Of a stretch of DNA of 64,000 nucleotides, positions 34,722-48,800 are shown one piece after another (position 1 is the stretch's first letter; each line of letters starts with the position of its first letter). The translations under genes and the position numbers were made by a program. The notes under the pieces are model-generated. The model ran no database searches, was not told the DNA's origin, and worked only from the letters and a program-made list of their open reading frames with translations. Source of the stretch: Clavelina lepadiformis (lineage: Eukaryota; Chordata; Ascidiacea; Aplousobranchia; Clavelinidae); assembly GCF_947623445.1 (NCBI RefSeq), contig NC_135244.1, forward strand, positions 22,010,860 to 22,074,859, written 5' to 3'.

Positions 34722-37275
34722 TTAGCGCATATGTTTTCGAAATCCCGGAAAAAATCCTTTTATGCTGTTGTCTTTTGGTCCTATCGGTTGTCGAATTACT
34801 CCAAACTGAAGAAAAGAATTCTGTGGGGCACGCAAACCGCAACCATCGTTGCTGTCAGAAAAATCTTGCTGCGTTTGAGGCTGACTCGTTCGCTTTGGTG
34901 CTTTAACTAGGGATTGCCTCGACATTAAAAGTTTCTTTTCGTCGCCACTTGAATGGCTGTAGCCGCTGTCCCAAGCCGTATGCGTCGGCCGCAGTTTGCA
35001 TTTCTCTGCAGACACCGGACCATCGGAATCCGAGGCTGAACCGCTTGCGTCGTAATCTCTTGTCTGTTCTGGTGGTGACGCCATATTTACGCCACACAAA
35101 ACTTCCAAGTGCGCAGGTGTGTCGCTGGTTTCATCATGGCCTAAAACAATTAAAAAGTAAACTTTCGCGAAAGTTTCCAAGTCAACTATTCCGCCTCAAC
35201 ACCACTTTAACAGGAATCATGTATAATTGTATTCGTACGAAGAAATGTGGAAAATGCGGCAATACAAGTTATAAGTCGCATTTACTGTTAGATAATTTCG
35301 CAGAGATTCAAGTCAATCAGATAGCAAGGTGCGCCAAAAACCGGGAGCACTAATACCTTTGTATTTTCTATATAAGGTTCTTCTTAGACGAGCTCCCGGC
35401 TTCAACAGAGCGACCCTCAAGCTTTCATTCGTCCTGTTCTTCATGTTTATCTCCCTGCACGCGCGCTGTGCCTCGTCCTGGTTCTCGAATTCGACCAACG
35501 CGCAGTAGTTCTGTCCCAAGTCAGGGACCCACTACATTGACATCGAAAAAAGACAAATTTTACGAAGCCAAACGTGATGTTGAAGCACAATTTCTAAACT
35601 GAATTCACAGCACTGCAACTGATTGCAAATTAAACGACACACGAACACTTTGCATACAATCACTAACCGCTTGATATTCCTTTAGATAAGCCGGAACCTT
35701 TTTCCCCGGCTTCAAAACACGGACTTGCGTCAAATCGCCGTATGACACAAATAGTGACGTAACAGATTCGATGGTTGGCGTTTCTAAGGGCAGGTTGATG
35801 GCGATGACGGTTCGTATGAAGCGAGGAGCGTCCATGGACGTAGGAAGAGGAACTGTCCTGCGTATCTACGGACATAATGCAGTTTACGTTTTTAGGCTAC
35901 AACGGTTAATATTTTACATCATATATTGACGCTGACAAAGAACCAAATATCACTACAAAACATTCTCTTGGAAACTTAATTGTGCATGAAGAGTAAACTT
36001 AATCTTGTACTGGTAAGTTTTTGTACATGTGGCGATACACCAAACAAACTGGGGTATTTACGGCACTAACAAGGAAACTAAAACATAACTGAAAGCCAGT
36101 TTTTAACTCACCATTGTGCCATCTGGACTCAACTTGAGTTTTGTAGATTTCCGAACACATTGCGCCACCATGTGTTCATCTTTCGTCAAACATCTTAGCC
36201 GCTTGATGGAAGCAACTCTCTTAAGACTGACGTAACCGTCTTCACGCTGAGTGACCTACGTAATCAGCCTCGTGACAAACTGACGAAGCATAATTCACTA
36301 GGGCCTTGTTATTAGCACGTATGTTAAACCGCTCATTAAAATACCGAGTGAAGTCAGGGTGTGTTGTCAATAATTAATGAACTCAACCGCGTGTCACAAC
36401 CTTACAAAATCGATAAACAAAAGCATCCACGCCAAAACTTTTCCTTTATTTCGTTCGGGTTTGACTCGTTGCGAGAGCATTTATGGCAGCAGTAAAAAAA
36501 AAGTAACGCGGCCAGTTTATTGACTCTCGGCCACCTAATGTAAATAAATTATCGATAAATTGTATTTGGATGACGTGATTGCTATAAAAGATGAAACCAA
36601 ATGCACACATAATACAGTGTTGAAATTTACCTGTTTCAACAAATAGGGATTTTTCGACAGATTTTCATCGGAAAAATAAGATTCCAAAATCTCAACAATG
36701 GCGGTTTGTTTTTCCGCCAGATTAAGCGGCGTTATCGCCGTGTTGACGTATTCGCTCGTTATCGATGGTTTCTTAATCGGTGTTTCTGTGTATTCAGATA
36801 AGAGTTATCTATCACAATAGAATAAGCTGACCGACCTACACTGGAGCTATTTCCAGAAACTTCACTCACCGGCGACAAATTCCGCACTCGGCCTCCGCGT
36901 GGCAACCGAGCTCCCCCGTAAACTCCTTTCCGCCGGAAATCGCACCCCGATCGTGGGACGCCTCGGTACCAGAATAGGTCGAGTGGGGAGGGCGTTGTTG
37001 ACGTCATTCATATTTAAGCTGCCCCCTATAGGCGGGGGTTGCAGGGTGACGTATTGCAGAGGGGGTTGCATCACTTGGGGATACTCTTGCTGGGGTAGGC
37101 CATGCACAATGAAACCGTCCTTTATATAAACGGGAACTCCGATCAAATTTTCGGGGGCCAAAGTCTGTTGTATAAGGACCCCGGGGGGCTGGATCGCATT
37201 AAAGTAACTCTCCGATGGGGCTACAACTTCCGGCTGCCAAACTAATTGCTGCTGAACAGGTATATGGTGCTGCAT
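34722..37275 (-). CDS. LARP6: La-related protein 6 (RNA-binding)
   Basis: Six exons: 36870-37275, 36631-36785, 36112-36255, 35668-35865, 35357-35531, 34722-35140. Phases agree and give 498 residues (human 491). Exon 1 encodes a Pro/Gln-rich N-terminal region. Exons 2-3 encode the La motif (AIVEILESYFSDENLSKNPY ... DGYVSLKRVASIKRLRCLT). Exons 4-5 encode the linker and RRM-like domain (RTVIAINLPLETPTIESVTS ... YCALVEFENQDEA ... ARLRRTLYRKYK). Exon 6 encodes a disordered tail ending in the LSA motif (GVIRQPIGPKDNSIKGFFPG), the LARP6 signature. In vertebrates LARP6 binds a stem-loop in type I collagen mRNAs and tunes their translation; RNA binding is inferred here, collagen targeting is not shown. 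AATAAA (minus strand) lies 71 bases past the stop. An upstream non-coding exon is possible. Confidence 0.92.
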
Positions 37276-39814
37276 AGTTGGTCTGACTCGAAGATGTTCT
37301 ACGACATGTAAAAATATGTTCAGTTCACTTTGGCCTGAGTAATTGCAGGAATATTTATCCTAAAATTTCTATAAAGCAACGCGGAAAATATTTATCCTAA
37401 AGCCCATCATTAATTATTCATCCCCGCTTGCCTTTTCAATAAATGACGACACTTTTTCTATGGTTAATTGCCCAACAAAACTATGCCTCTGAACAAGACC
37501 AACTATTGACTGTATGTAATGTAATATGAATCAGTCGCAATGGCTTAGGCTTTTTTGCGAAACCGCTTTACTTCCTTATATTGCGTCACAAACGGCGATT
37601 TTATTTCATCACAAATAACATTCAGAGGACTTCCTCCTTCACGTAAGACATTGATTCAATGCAAGCAGAACAAAGATTGTCCCATAAAATCATGGACTTT
37701 TAAGCGACTTTGACTAAACACTCATTATGAAATATGTTTGCTGAACTCAACAAGTTGATTTCGCCAAATTTGTGGACTTTGCGCCATAGATTAGAATTAG
37801 AGTTCATGCGGATATTTGACTGCTGCCTACCGCGATGGCAAACTCCTGTCGAACTGCTTGAACCAGATGACTTAATGGAACATATGATTGTAATTTTCTT
37901 TGCCGTCATAATACCAGCATTCTAACGTCACAATAGTGGGCTTCTATGACATAATGCGACCGCGTGAAGCGTTCTAAACTACGTGAACGGCTGAGTTTAA
38001 ACTTATTTCTTCTGCTAATCTTGAATATAGAGGCGGTAACATTAAATTTCTAATGGTAAATGGGTAAACAAAGTGAACTCGCTTTCTCAAACTTAGCGCT
38101 GACTTCCCGCTTTGCTGAAATTCCCTTGTCGCAGGCGTCAAATAACCTGGGTATAAGCAATCAACGTCGGACTTGAGCAAACTAAGAACATGTTTCGATT
38201 TGATTGTTCCCGTGACGACTGGTCAATATCTGAACAATGGCGGTGATAGTGTCGTCACAATCGCAAGCGGAGAAATTTTTTTTATTACAACACTGTTAAG
38301 CATTGCGAGTGATCGCTTAAACCATTATATAGTGCAAATATTACTCGTTTAAAATATGACACCACACCATTCAAAATTAATTACATAACGTAATAATTGA
38401 ATAACAATTGATAAAACAAATAATAACAGAACCTACGCGGAAACGCCTTCAGATCGAAACAGAACCAGTGTGGGGAGAATTGCCTAAACAAAAAAGCTAT
38501 CACATCAAAATACCCCACAGAGAACACAAACTAGCATACCATGACTATGCTTCAGTGCGGAAAAAGCAATAAATTTTCCAAAATTTTCACCATATTTATA
38601 TGCAGCTAAACAGACGCTTCAGATAGCCAAGGGATTGTCGTACAAATGCAATAAATACGACCAATGTAAAGCTAACTCATACAGTATAATACAGGATTGT
38701 ACCAACAGAAGGCAAGGTTGAAAACACACAAATCGAAAAATCGTTCAAAATCTGACCGAAGCTACAGTGGTCCATGCTTAGTGGTTCATAATTAGTGTGG
38801 CGGATTATACGTTCAAAGCCCAGTGGAGCTCATGAAAGAAATATCCGTCTACTGATAAGTTTCGAATTAGACAACAAATCTAGCTTTATAGGGCAATATT
38901 CATCTACACGCTACAGAATGATAAATCAACAAAACACGCAAAATTGGTAAAACTAGGTAATCAATATAGGAACCCAATGCAAGTAGGTTTGGAACCAGTG
39001 TGGTACGCGATTGCATGGACAGCAACAACGCGTAAAAAGTTGACTGGATCTGTAACAGGATACTGGTTTAGTGCTGACTCGGCAATAATTTATCAAATGA
39101 CAACGCATTTGGTTGTGCGAACACAACGTCACGTTACGTGATGCAGAGGTAACTATAGGTCAAATGTTTCCCCCTTGCAACTCAAGCATAATAATTAATC
39201 AGTAAAACGAAGCTTAATCCTGATTCATAGACATATGCATCAGGGCATTAGGATTCCATTTGCTCTTTGGCTGTAAGCGATTAATTATTATTAATCCTTC
39301 TACGATGCTTGGTGAATAAACTCGCGTACGTAATGCTGAGGTGTTGGGATACAGCAGAGAATATGACAATGTTGACAATTTTATGGGTATTTTTGGAAAT
39401 TAGACTTGGCTTTATTTGGAAGTATGGCGCGTTGGTGATATCTAGGCTTTAATTGAAATCATGCAAACATCACAAAATAGTTCATAAAACATTGCAACTT
39501 CTGCAAACGAGAAAAAATTTTCTCTACGACAGCTTAAATCTGTAATAATAATCATTCAGTACTTATAAAAATAAAAGCAGGAATTAACTGTATTTCGTCA
39601 CAATGACGTCATTATGACAGAAAGCAATTGACAAAAAATACTTCATTGAATAACGCAAGAAAAATCATAAACATGAAAATAATAAAATTCTAACACACAT
39701 ACTAATGCATTTATAATAAATAAGTAAGACGAAAAAAATAAAACGAATCCAGAAAAGTACCTAAAAGTGGTCACTACAAACGCAAAAGCCTCTCTAAGAA
39801 GAAAATGCATATCT
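37276..39814. other. Intergenic, no gene recognised
   Basis: It holds the promoter side of LARP6 and the 3' side of TTC39. The short ORFs lack domains or splice support. No obvious transposon ends were found. Confidence 0.35.
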
Positions 39815-42800
39815 TTACTTAGAAGTACTTGAAGACGTGTTTGAATCAATCACAGCCTGGGCCGCGTGCATACGAAAATGGATCCTGGATTCCAATGAAT
39901 AATGGGAGTAAGTTTTACTGAAAAAAAAAATACAACAGCTTATAATAGGAGAGTGGTATCTTGGAAAAAACTTTCAACACATGACGTATTTGTTCTTTTC
40001 TATTCCGTACAATGGGTCGCACGGTCTGTAGTTCTATGAGCGGATAGAAGAGGAAAAATTTGAGTGTGTGAATGGAAATACCCGCTGAAGTTAAGCAAAT
40101 GTGAAGTTAAAAATAGGCTAGTATCAATTGTTTTGCGACCGCATTGTTTTTTGAAACACATTGTGAAGTGGTTACAGCAAAATCAAGTGGCAGTTTTGGC
40201 AAAAAGCCAAAACGAAAATGAAATGACAAAAAAAAATGTGATTTTAATGAACAGGCTTGTTTACTGCGCATGGGGAAAATTTGCATCTCACACAACGGCA
40301 GTTACGGCAGCCTCTGTTCAAAGTTGCGCCATCGCCAATGTGTTGTCGTAATGTTTCATTTTAAACGTCGCCTACCTGCGTTTGCAAGGTTGACCAAACT
40401 AGACTGAAAAGGACAACGTATGTTGCGCGGTAACGCAGTGGTGGTTTTTACTTGTCGATAAATTTCCTCCAATTCTGCGAATATCTAGCAGACCGATTCA
40501 GATTTAAAAATCAATTTTCTCCATCAGGGACCATCGCATTCGACCACAGGACTGTTTGCGCAGACTGTTCTTAAATGTAATAAGTTAATAACTTTTAACG
40601 ATTTGCACACAATCGAAACGGCGCATCAATTCCCTCATAAAACCACGTCGAATAGGAGCCGTTATTGAAACTGGGTAACTGGGTATTATGTTAGTAGAAA
40701 GCTTGTAAATAGAGAACGCTTGAAGTCACACGATGGCGAAGTTTACGAAAACTCCATTCAATTCAACAAATTCTTATCACTATAGCGACACCATCCGGAA
40801 ACATAAGAAGATCGATTTGACAATGGCTCAAATTTCGATTTTAGCCGAACATTGGGACAAAAGTGGACTGTAAAAAGCTTCAAAATGCTTGTGGCATTCT
40901 CGCGCAATAAACATACGTGGGCCATTAATTGCGAGAGTTTACGGAACGAAGCTTACCGGACATATTTGAGGAGGTTTCCGGCTTCCTGGTGCTTCCCTTC
41001 TTCCACCCACATCCAAGCGAGGTCCGAAAGAGCGGCAGGAGCAAGATAATGATCTTTGCTGATCCCCTTGTAGCTGGAATGAGAAGTTTGGAAAATTAAG
41101 TTATTTGACCGTGAACCTGGTTAGAGTCCAATTCAACCTACGGACGAATAAACCCATGAGGCCCAAGCAATGTCCGTTGGTTGAATTGTCTTGGGTTTAA
41201 TCGTCCATGGGTTGAATTGACTAACTACTGGTGAATCCATTTGTGATAGTTATGCTTTGTGTTGGCGCCCATATACATACATTTCATCGAAGGATTAAAA
41301 AAAATTTACGATGAAACCCACAATCTATTGAATGAACTATAACAAAGCAAAGATACGTGAAGTTGTTTTGTTGATGAAACTATTTTGGTGGTTTTGATCT
41401 TGCTACGTTGATGACAACATTCTGTGATTGGTGTAAAAATACAGGCCTTTATAAAGATATCTATCATTAATTTTATGTTACAATCATAGACACCTTAAAT
41501 AGAAGGACTGGTAACTTCTATGCTCGGTATCTGGAACTTGGGTCCCATCATAATTTGTGTCAAATACATGGTAAAACCTTCATTCTGGTGTCTCTTGGGG
41601 GGTTTTGAAGGGTGAGGAATTACTTTTTCATACTTTTAACCTTCTACAAGGTCATCTGAAGGTCATCTAAAGGTCAAATCACGAAAAAATAGTCCAAAAT
41701 CACTCAAAATATTGCATATTTTCCCACTTAAACAACTGAAACACACAGTATGTTCCCCTGTGACTGAATTAAAATGTATTCATGGACAGTTTAGCCTGAA
41801 TATTTCAACACGAACAATGAAATTTGTGAAACAACAATGAAAAACAACAACAAACAACAATGAAATTTGTGAAACAACTATGAAAAACAACAACAAACAA
41901 CAATGAAATTTGTAGAAATGAGTAATCAAAATACTTGTTGGCATACTAAAGATACTTGTTCAGTTTTTAGTAGAGAGTTTTTCTTTTCTTCTCAAACAGC
42001 CGAGTTGTCTTTCTTGCATGACCATGCATGACCATGACCATGCACAAGAGGATATAATGTCACAAGTTTCATTAAGTTTCTTGAAACTAGTGCAGTTCTT
42101 GGTCCATGGTTGACGACACTCATCACGCATGTTAATACCAGAATATCGATCTTTCACATTCATCATGTGAAACCAATCAGTGATGAGTTTGACAAAAATG
42201 ATGGTGCCCTCGTTAATGCCAAGTTTATCCTTTAGAGTTGAAAGAGCAGCAACTGTCTTGTCATTGAAGATCTGGCATACAAAAGGCACGCTTTGTCTCT
42301 GCAAAGATTTTGGGTACACAGCTGTGTATGTGATCTTGGTAAGACGGATGCTGTTTTTCCGATCTTCATTGTACAGTGCTTCTATGTCCTTCCATCGTGC
42401 AATATATGTGTTTCCATCTTTTGTGAAAGAAAGTTCCTTATCATGCACCGTTATCCAGTTATTTCTTATATTTTTAAAAGAATGAACGTAGTCAAAAACA
42501 AGGAAAGCATAAGAATTTATAGCGTCAATAAAGACTTTACCAGGGCCATGTAATTTACCATAAACTGCAACATTTGTATTGCAATTATCACCTACACAAG
42601 AAATTATACTACCACCAGCATTTTTTACCGCTACTAGAGCTTCCAATAGAATTTTCTTTGGGTTGATCTGAATTAAGTTTTGCAACAGGGTAAATGCGTA
42701 GTATATATCTAGGGCCACCAAAATGGCAGACAACTTCAATCACCAAAGCATGTGTTGCAAGAACTTCGGTATCACCAGAACCATTTTGCGCATAACCAAC

Positions 42801-45800
42801 AACACGACCACCTGAGTACCTAAGTGTTTCTGTGAGCTTTACTTCATCAAAAAGAATGTTGATAAGACACTGCTGAGGTTGAAGCTTTTGGAAAAGTTGC
42901 TCTAAGTTTTCATCATGGAAACTACAGGAGAGTAGTTTTTTCAACAGTTCCACTCTCGGTAAAACAATTGAACCGGACTTTCGTATCATTTTATATGCAG
43001 CTGGAGAAATGTTATGAAGTTCGGCAGCAAGAATATAAAGATTTTTGTCAAAACGTCGACCTTCTGGAGGAGTGAGCAGTAAGTACAGCAGCAGTCTGTA
43101 TCTTTGAACTCATACTCAGTAATGCATGACAGAATTTTGCCTAACTGTGACCACTTACTAAGAAGGCTATTCTTTTGCAGACAACCAGCTTTGAAAAAAT
43201 ATGTTTTAGGTATGTCCTTTCCATTTTTCTCAACACATTTAAGATGCAAAAATCCAAATGACGATTGAACGCGTTGAAAATGAAGAAATTGAATAACAGA
43301 ACGTCCTTTTGCATCAGTTTTAGAAATGTAAATGTCATCACTATCACAAAAAAAAAGATGATCCTTTGAGAAATGCTGCTTGATTTCATTACAAAAAGAA
43401 GAAAAGTCAGCTATCTTATCCAGGCCTTCAGTACGGAATCGTTCCTTTTCAGCTCTCGCCTCTGCTGAAGCAGTTCTAGGCCTAGTTCTGGGTGCTGAGG
43501 AGACCTGCTTTAAGCATGACTTTAAAACTCCAGGGAAAATGGACGGTGGTTGGCTTGGTCTTTTTCCACCTTTAACTGAAATCCATTTACAGTCAAAATG
43601 ATTAGCACAAGCATAGATCTGCTTAAGCTGTAGCAAACTAGAACGTTCATTTGGCATGGCATCAATCCAGCGGTTTCGTTCTACTTCATCAGTTGGAAAT
43701 GATACCACTTTAGAGTACGGTTCCTCCCTGTAATTGCCTCGACAACCATATACATTACATTTCTTAGGCATTGTGTGTTATTAACAGAGACCCCTGAAAA
43801 AACTTTGTTCCGATTATGAAATAGAAAAAAAGAAAAGTTGCTTTAAAAAATTACCCTACTCTATCGGCATTGCCATAGCCTATAATTGGTTTCATCGTCA
43901 CATGTGCTTATTTATCAGCTATTGAAGCAGTTAGAAAGCTTTAAAGTCACATATGCTTGTCTGCATGCCTTATTTTAAATATTTATACAGTTCTTTTCCA
44001 AAATTCAAAAGATTCGCGGCACACCTGAGAATCTGTGACGGCGCACTAGTATCTGTGATTGGGACCCAAGTTCCGTAACCCGAGAGTGCGAGTTACTAGT
44101 CCTTCTATTTAAGGTGTCTATGGTTACAATACACCAGCGTATAGTTATATGCATATACAGAACCACAATAACCGTAAGAAAAACGGCCTTGCTAACAAAG
44201 CAAGGGATTGAGTGATGCGTTCACAGTTATCAAAATTAATTTCTAGCTGAATTGCTTAAGCTCTGTTTAACACAACTATCGGTCAAAGTACGACCAGTCC
44301 AAATAAGAAAACAAGTTTACGACAAACGGCTGAATACCATCAAAACAAAGCGGCTTGAAAACGAAAAAGTGTCAATAAGCTATGTTAAAGGTTTCGGCAT
44401 AGCGCCGCATAACACATCAACAAAGCCACTCACTTCTCTCTGATGTCCGTATAACAAAGTTCGGCCTGAAGGAGCTCGTTGTTATGCCGCAAGCAGGCGC
44501 CCTTGAGCAACTGAAGAAGGCAATAGTCGTCGTAGTAGCACGCCACCTTGCGGTTAGAAGTCGCTGCACATACAACATTATGAGGGTCTACCTTATGCAC
44601 CAGTCAATACCATCAAGAGAGAGGGGAAAATAATACGTAAGTACGACAGAACCAGAGTCAATTTAAAGCAATTTACCGTTTTCAGAAGCTTTCCGCGTCT
44701 CTAAACTCTCCTGTTCCGCGACGAATATGTCAAGATGCTGTTTTCGCAATTGGGAATTCCCCTTCAACATGAGCAACCCGTTCCAAGCATACATCATCTC
44801 CTGCGACCAATGAAAGGGTAAATGACGACTGCAATGCAATGTCCTACATTTGGCCAGCTACTAGCAATTTATAGCTACTGGATATAAACTTAAAGGACCA
44901 TGACCGCCGATGTATTCAGCAGATCTGGGACCTAGCCCACTGTATCAGCAACTTTAAGTTTGTTCACAGAAACTGAACACAACATCGCTCTATCGCCGCA
45001 GTTTTAACCGTATAAATCATAGCAAGTGGCCCATACACAGACAACGGGATGCTGATGTGCATATTCAGGGGCTTTTTCTGATGCGTAAAAATTGCTGTTT
45101 TTGATTGTCAGTCGGTGGTAGGACAAGAAGAAAACTATCGACGAACTAGGGCACGATCAGTTTATTGTTTAGCTGGACTTACATGAGCAGGTAGGACGAG
45201 ATACTCCCCTTGTTCAAGGTACTTGCGCGCTTTTCGGGCGATGAACTTCTCGGTGGGAATGCTCTTCCCGGCGAACTTCTGCTTTAGGGAATTCACCTCG
45301 CTTCAAACAAAGACGGCAGGTCATGAGATAGAAATAAAATAGAGGCCGTAAGAAGGTCATTTCTGGAGATTACGGTCAATACGAGCTTTGTTCATTGATT
45401 GTGCGTAGCAATATAAAAGATTAAATAGCAATCTTTATGCGCCATATGAAAATGATAATAAATTTGGGCAATACAATATAAAAAATCAAAAATATTAATA
45501 AACAATGCTTGAAAATCTGAATCACCGCCGGATTAAAGTCGTGCCAAAACTTTCCACCGTCCGAGGATAAAGATCGTACGATACAATAATATTCACGCCG
45601 TTTAATCGCGTCCATATTACCGCAGCAGTCCACCGAGCTCCCGAGCCTATATTTTCACGAGTTTAAAACAGGCTCATTACGGTTAAATCACTGCGCTTTG
45701 GCCCGAATAAAGGCTGATTTATTGCGCTTGCGCAAAAAATGCAAAATCTTTCGTCAAATATATCCACTGTTGCGGGGATTGAGAGATGTAGCAACCCTTC

Positions 45801-48800
45801 AATCGATACCAAGCATTGTGAAAAATAGTTTGTCAACGAACACTTTGTTTCCGGCCAATGGTATGACGTACAATCGCACATGTTTGATTTATCTCAGTAT
45901 TTGTACTGAACGTTTAAACTTATGAAGTAAAATCACGAAAAAAAAGCGAAAGAAAAGTCATATCCCTGAAATGCGCCAAGAGCATGTTTCTTTGAAATCA
46001 ATACATTTAACTCCAAATAGACGTTGCAGATTTATTTAAAAACTGAAACACAGCATGATACCTCATTAGTTTTTTAATTTCAGCGGCGAACTTCTTGCGG
46101 TCGTCCATGAACAGAAAAGTGGCTCGTAGGTAGGTGTAGACACATTTTGACCAATTGCTTTCAACTCTGTAGGGCAAAAGAAAATTTAGTACAAAAACAC
46201 AAGCAACATGAAACGGTACACAAAAAACGGCAAATAAGAAATAAGTAAGTTTTTGTAACCATGTCGTACATACTATCCAGTATCATTGGGCAATGCTACA
46301 GTACGTTCAAACGTTTAGTTACGATATTATGAGAGACTGGGAGTACAGTTCAGTCAATAACACGGAAAACAGTAGAACTCGCTTTCAACTTGTCTCTTTA
46401 AGTTTTAACAAATGCAATGTCAGTCTCTGTGCATCGATAATAATGAACACCAACATCCGCGCGTTAATGCAATGTATGGGAATGTGCGGTCCTGCTGCAC
46501 AGAGTCGACTTCGCGTTATTTTATCAGTAGGAGTGTTGTAGAATGAAGCCTTACAATAGTTAATTACCGCAAAATCTCCGCGTATTCGGCCGCTTCTTTC
46601 CAGTTGAAAAGAAACGCGTTGCACCACATCAGTTCCCAGTAGCACAGATGAGAGAATTGCTTCCATTCGGTTTGAAGCTTGGCTGCTTTTTTAAGGCTGA
46701 TAATCGCCTAAAGAAAAAATAATGACACTAAAAAGCGGGGGATTTTCTTGGAAAAAAAGTGAATTGATTTATGATGAAGAAACAAGTCAAGGAAATGCTT
46801 TAATTTGCAGGTTGTCCAAAGTGACCGTGCTGGTAGCATTGGCATCAAGTGATGTGATCTTTTTTAACCTCAAGCCACTTACAGATTCGAAGTCTCCTTG
46901 AAGCTGCAAGAGCCTGCCGGTGAGTAAGTGAAAGTACACTCCGTTGGGATACTTGGACATCATTTCGCCGAGGATTTTTTCACAGTGAGGTAAGTTTGCG
47001 TCGTGCGTGCCTTGAAATTTGGAAAAAAGCATGTTATGAATGTTTGCTGAAAAATTTTGTTCTTGTTTGTCAAGATACTCACTTTACACTGCTGCAAACA
47101 CTCAATGTCTGTATGTCATTGTTGTTAAAAATTACTGTATAAAAAACTTTCAAAAAGATACAGCTTTTTACACAACATATTACATTATATAAAAAATAAA
47201 CACGTACATTTCTTATGTATCATAAGTTCATAACCTATTGATGTGCCATTGCACTTACCTAAATGTACACTAATGAAAAGATTGTAGCCAAGAATAATCA
47301 AGGATATTATGGTGCTTCGAAGGTTTGACCTCGTGTAACCTTCGTTCAATTGCTGCATGCCTTTCATTTTATCGGATGTGAAACCAATCCATTCCAACAG
47401 GAGCAAGACCCGAGGGGGCAACAAAGACAACGACTAAAAAGATTCAATATGATGTTTATTTTCATCTGGTTCGTGTCGTCTAATATTGATTTGACATTTA
47501 AGTAAGTGGTAGAAGTTCAGGTTTGGAAGGTAATGCAGGTAATTTGTTGAAGTGGAAAAATAAACACCGGTATATACATGAACGCAAATTTACATTGCCA
47601 TCAATATGATCAGGAACAGTAACGGCTTGGACATTAAAAGTTGATGAATGAAACTAGGATTAGGGCCGCATGAAGATCTTACAATGTTAAATGCTCCACA
47701 ACCGAGTAAAACTCCCCCGATAAAATGTAAATTCTTCGGCGTTTGTTCCATTTTCTCACTCAACTTGCTACAATGATTGTAAGTCTGGTAACAAAGACGG
47801 ATCTTCAACGCACCTTTGATAAAGTTGATCAAATTTTCATCCTAGGGGAAAAAATATGAACAAAATGTGAAGATTTGTGAGAAATAAAAACAGCGTAAAT
47901 TACGTTGCCAGAAAAACCTGCAGTAATTGCTGTAAATTCATACTCAATGCTGCTGAAGCAGCAAACATTCAAGCCATAAATAAAGGTCAGACAAAGTTGA
48001 TCAAACAACACAGGAAAAAAAAGCAAATATTTTCACTTCAACTACCTGTATAAACGTTAGCGCTGCCCTATACAGGTTGAGCTCGGCAAAAATCAGTTCA
48101 GCATGAAGTTCATCTATATTTCATGCAAATATTTACAAACTGATTAAGCTGTAATCTGCTGACACAAAACCAGATATAATGCACACAGCAGAATTTATTT
48201 TAAAAGCAATAAATCTAAATTTATGGTAAACATCACACCGACCTTCACTTAAATCATTTTGACTGGAATTTGATATCCCGAACATCTTGCCAATATTTGC
48301 TGCAATATTTTGCTTTCGGCGACAACTATTTTACCGATAAAAAATAATTCAAAGTTTGAATTAAATATTTATACATTTGCCGCAATATCACATCCCTGCA
48401 AAGCACATGAATACAGATATGCCAAACTCACCGATTGCATATTTGTAAAGAAGATTTGATGCTTTGCATAGCGATGCTGATATCACACTGTAACAGATCA
48501 AGCAGGTACAGTATAAACACATAAAGAAGTTTTGCAAGCTCGTTCACAAATTAACGCACCAAACCAATGCATAATGCAGACAACAAATGGTCTGAGAGTG
48601 GCAAAATTACCACATGCAATTTTCAGGCGTAACAGCTCACATAATCAAGTAAAAGCATTATATGCTACATACACTTACACTTTCAAAAGTCATGATTGCT
48701 TCCATGACAAGTAGAGTAGAATAGCCAAGTGCATGATACATACTTGATGCTGACCTATAACCAATATGCATATATACTATGCAATTTAGCAGAAAACTGC

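Larger units (their letters stand above)
41485..44122 (-). mobile_element. P-element-like DNA transposon in TTC39 intron 14
   Basis: Terminal inverted repeats of about 60 bases begin CATAGACACCTTAAATAGAA at both ends, flanked by the perfect 8-bp duplication GTTACAAT (41477-41484 and 44123-44130), as P elements make. The 2638-base element holds a THAP-type transposase reading frame on the minus strand. A hAT fragment is nested near its 5' end and a 43-base tandem repeat near its 3' end. The exact duplication and well-kept ends suggest a moderately recent insertion that is now inactive. Confidence 0.88.

Noticed and set aside
42180-42553. Two plus-strand ORFs inside the P-like element
   Set aside because: They are antisense to the recognisable transposase frame.
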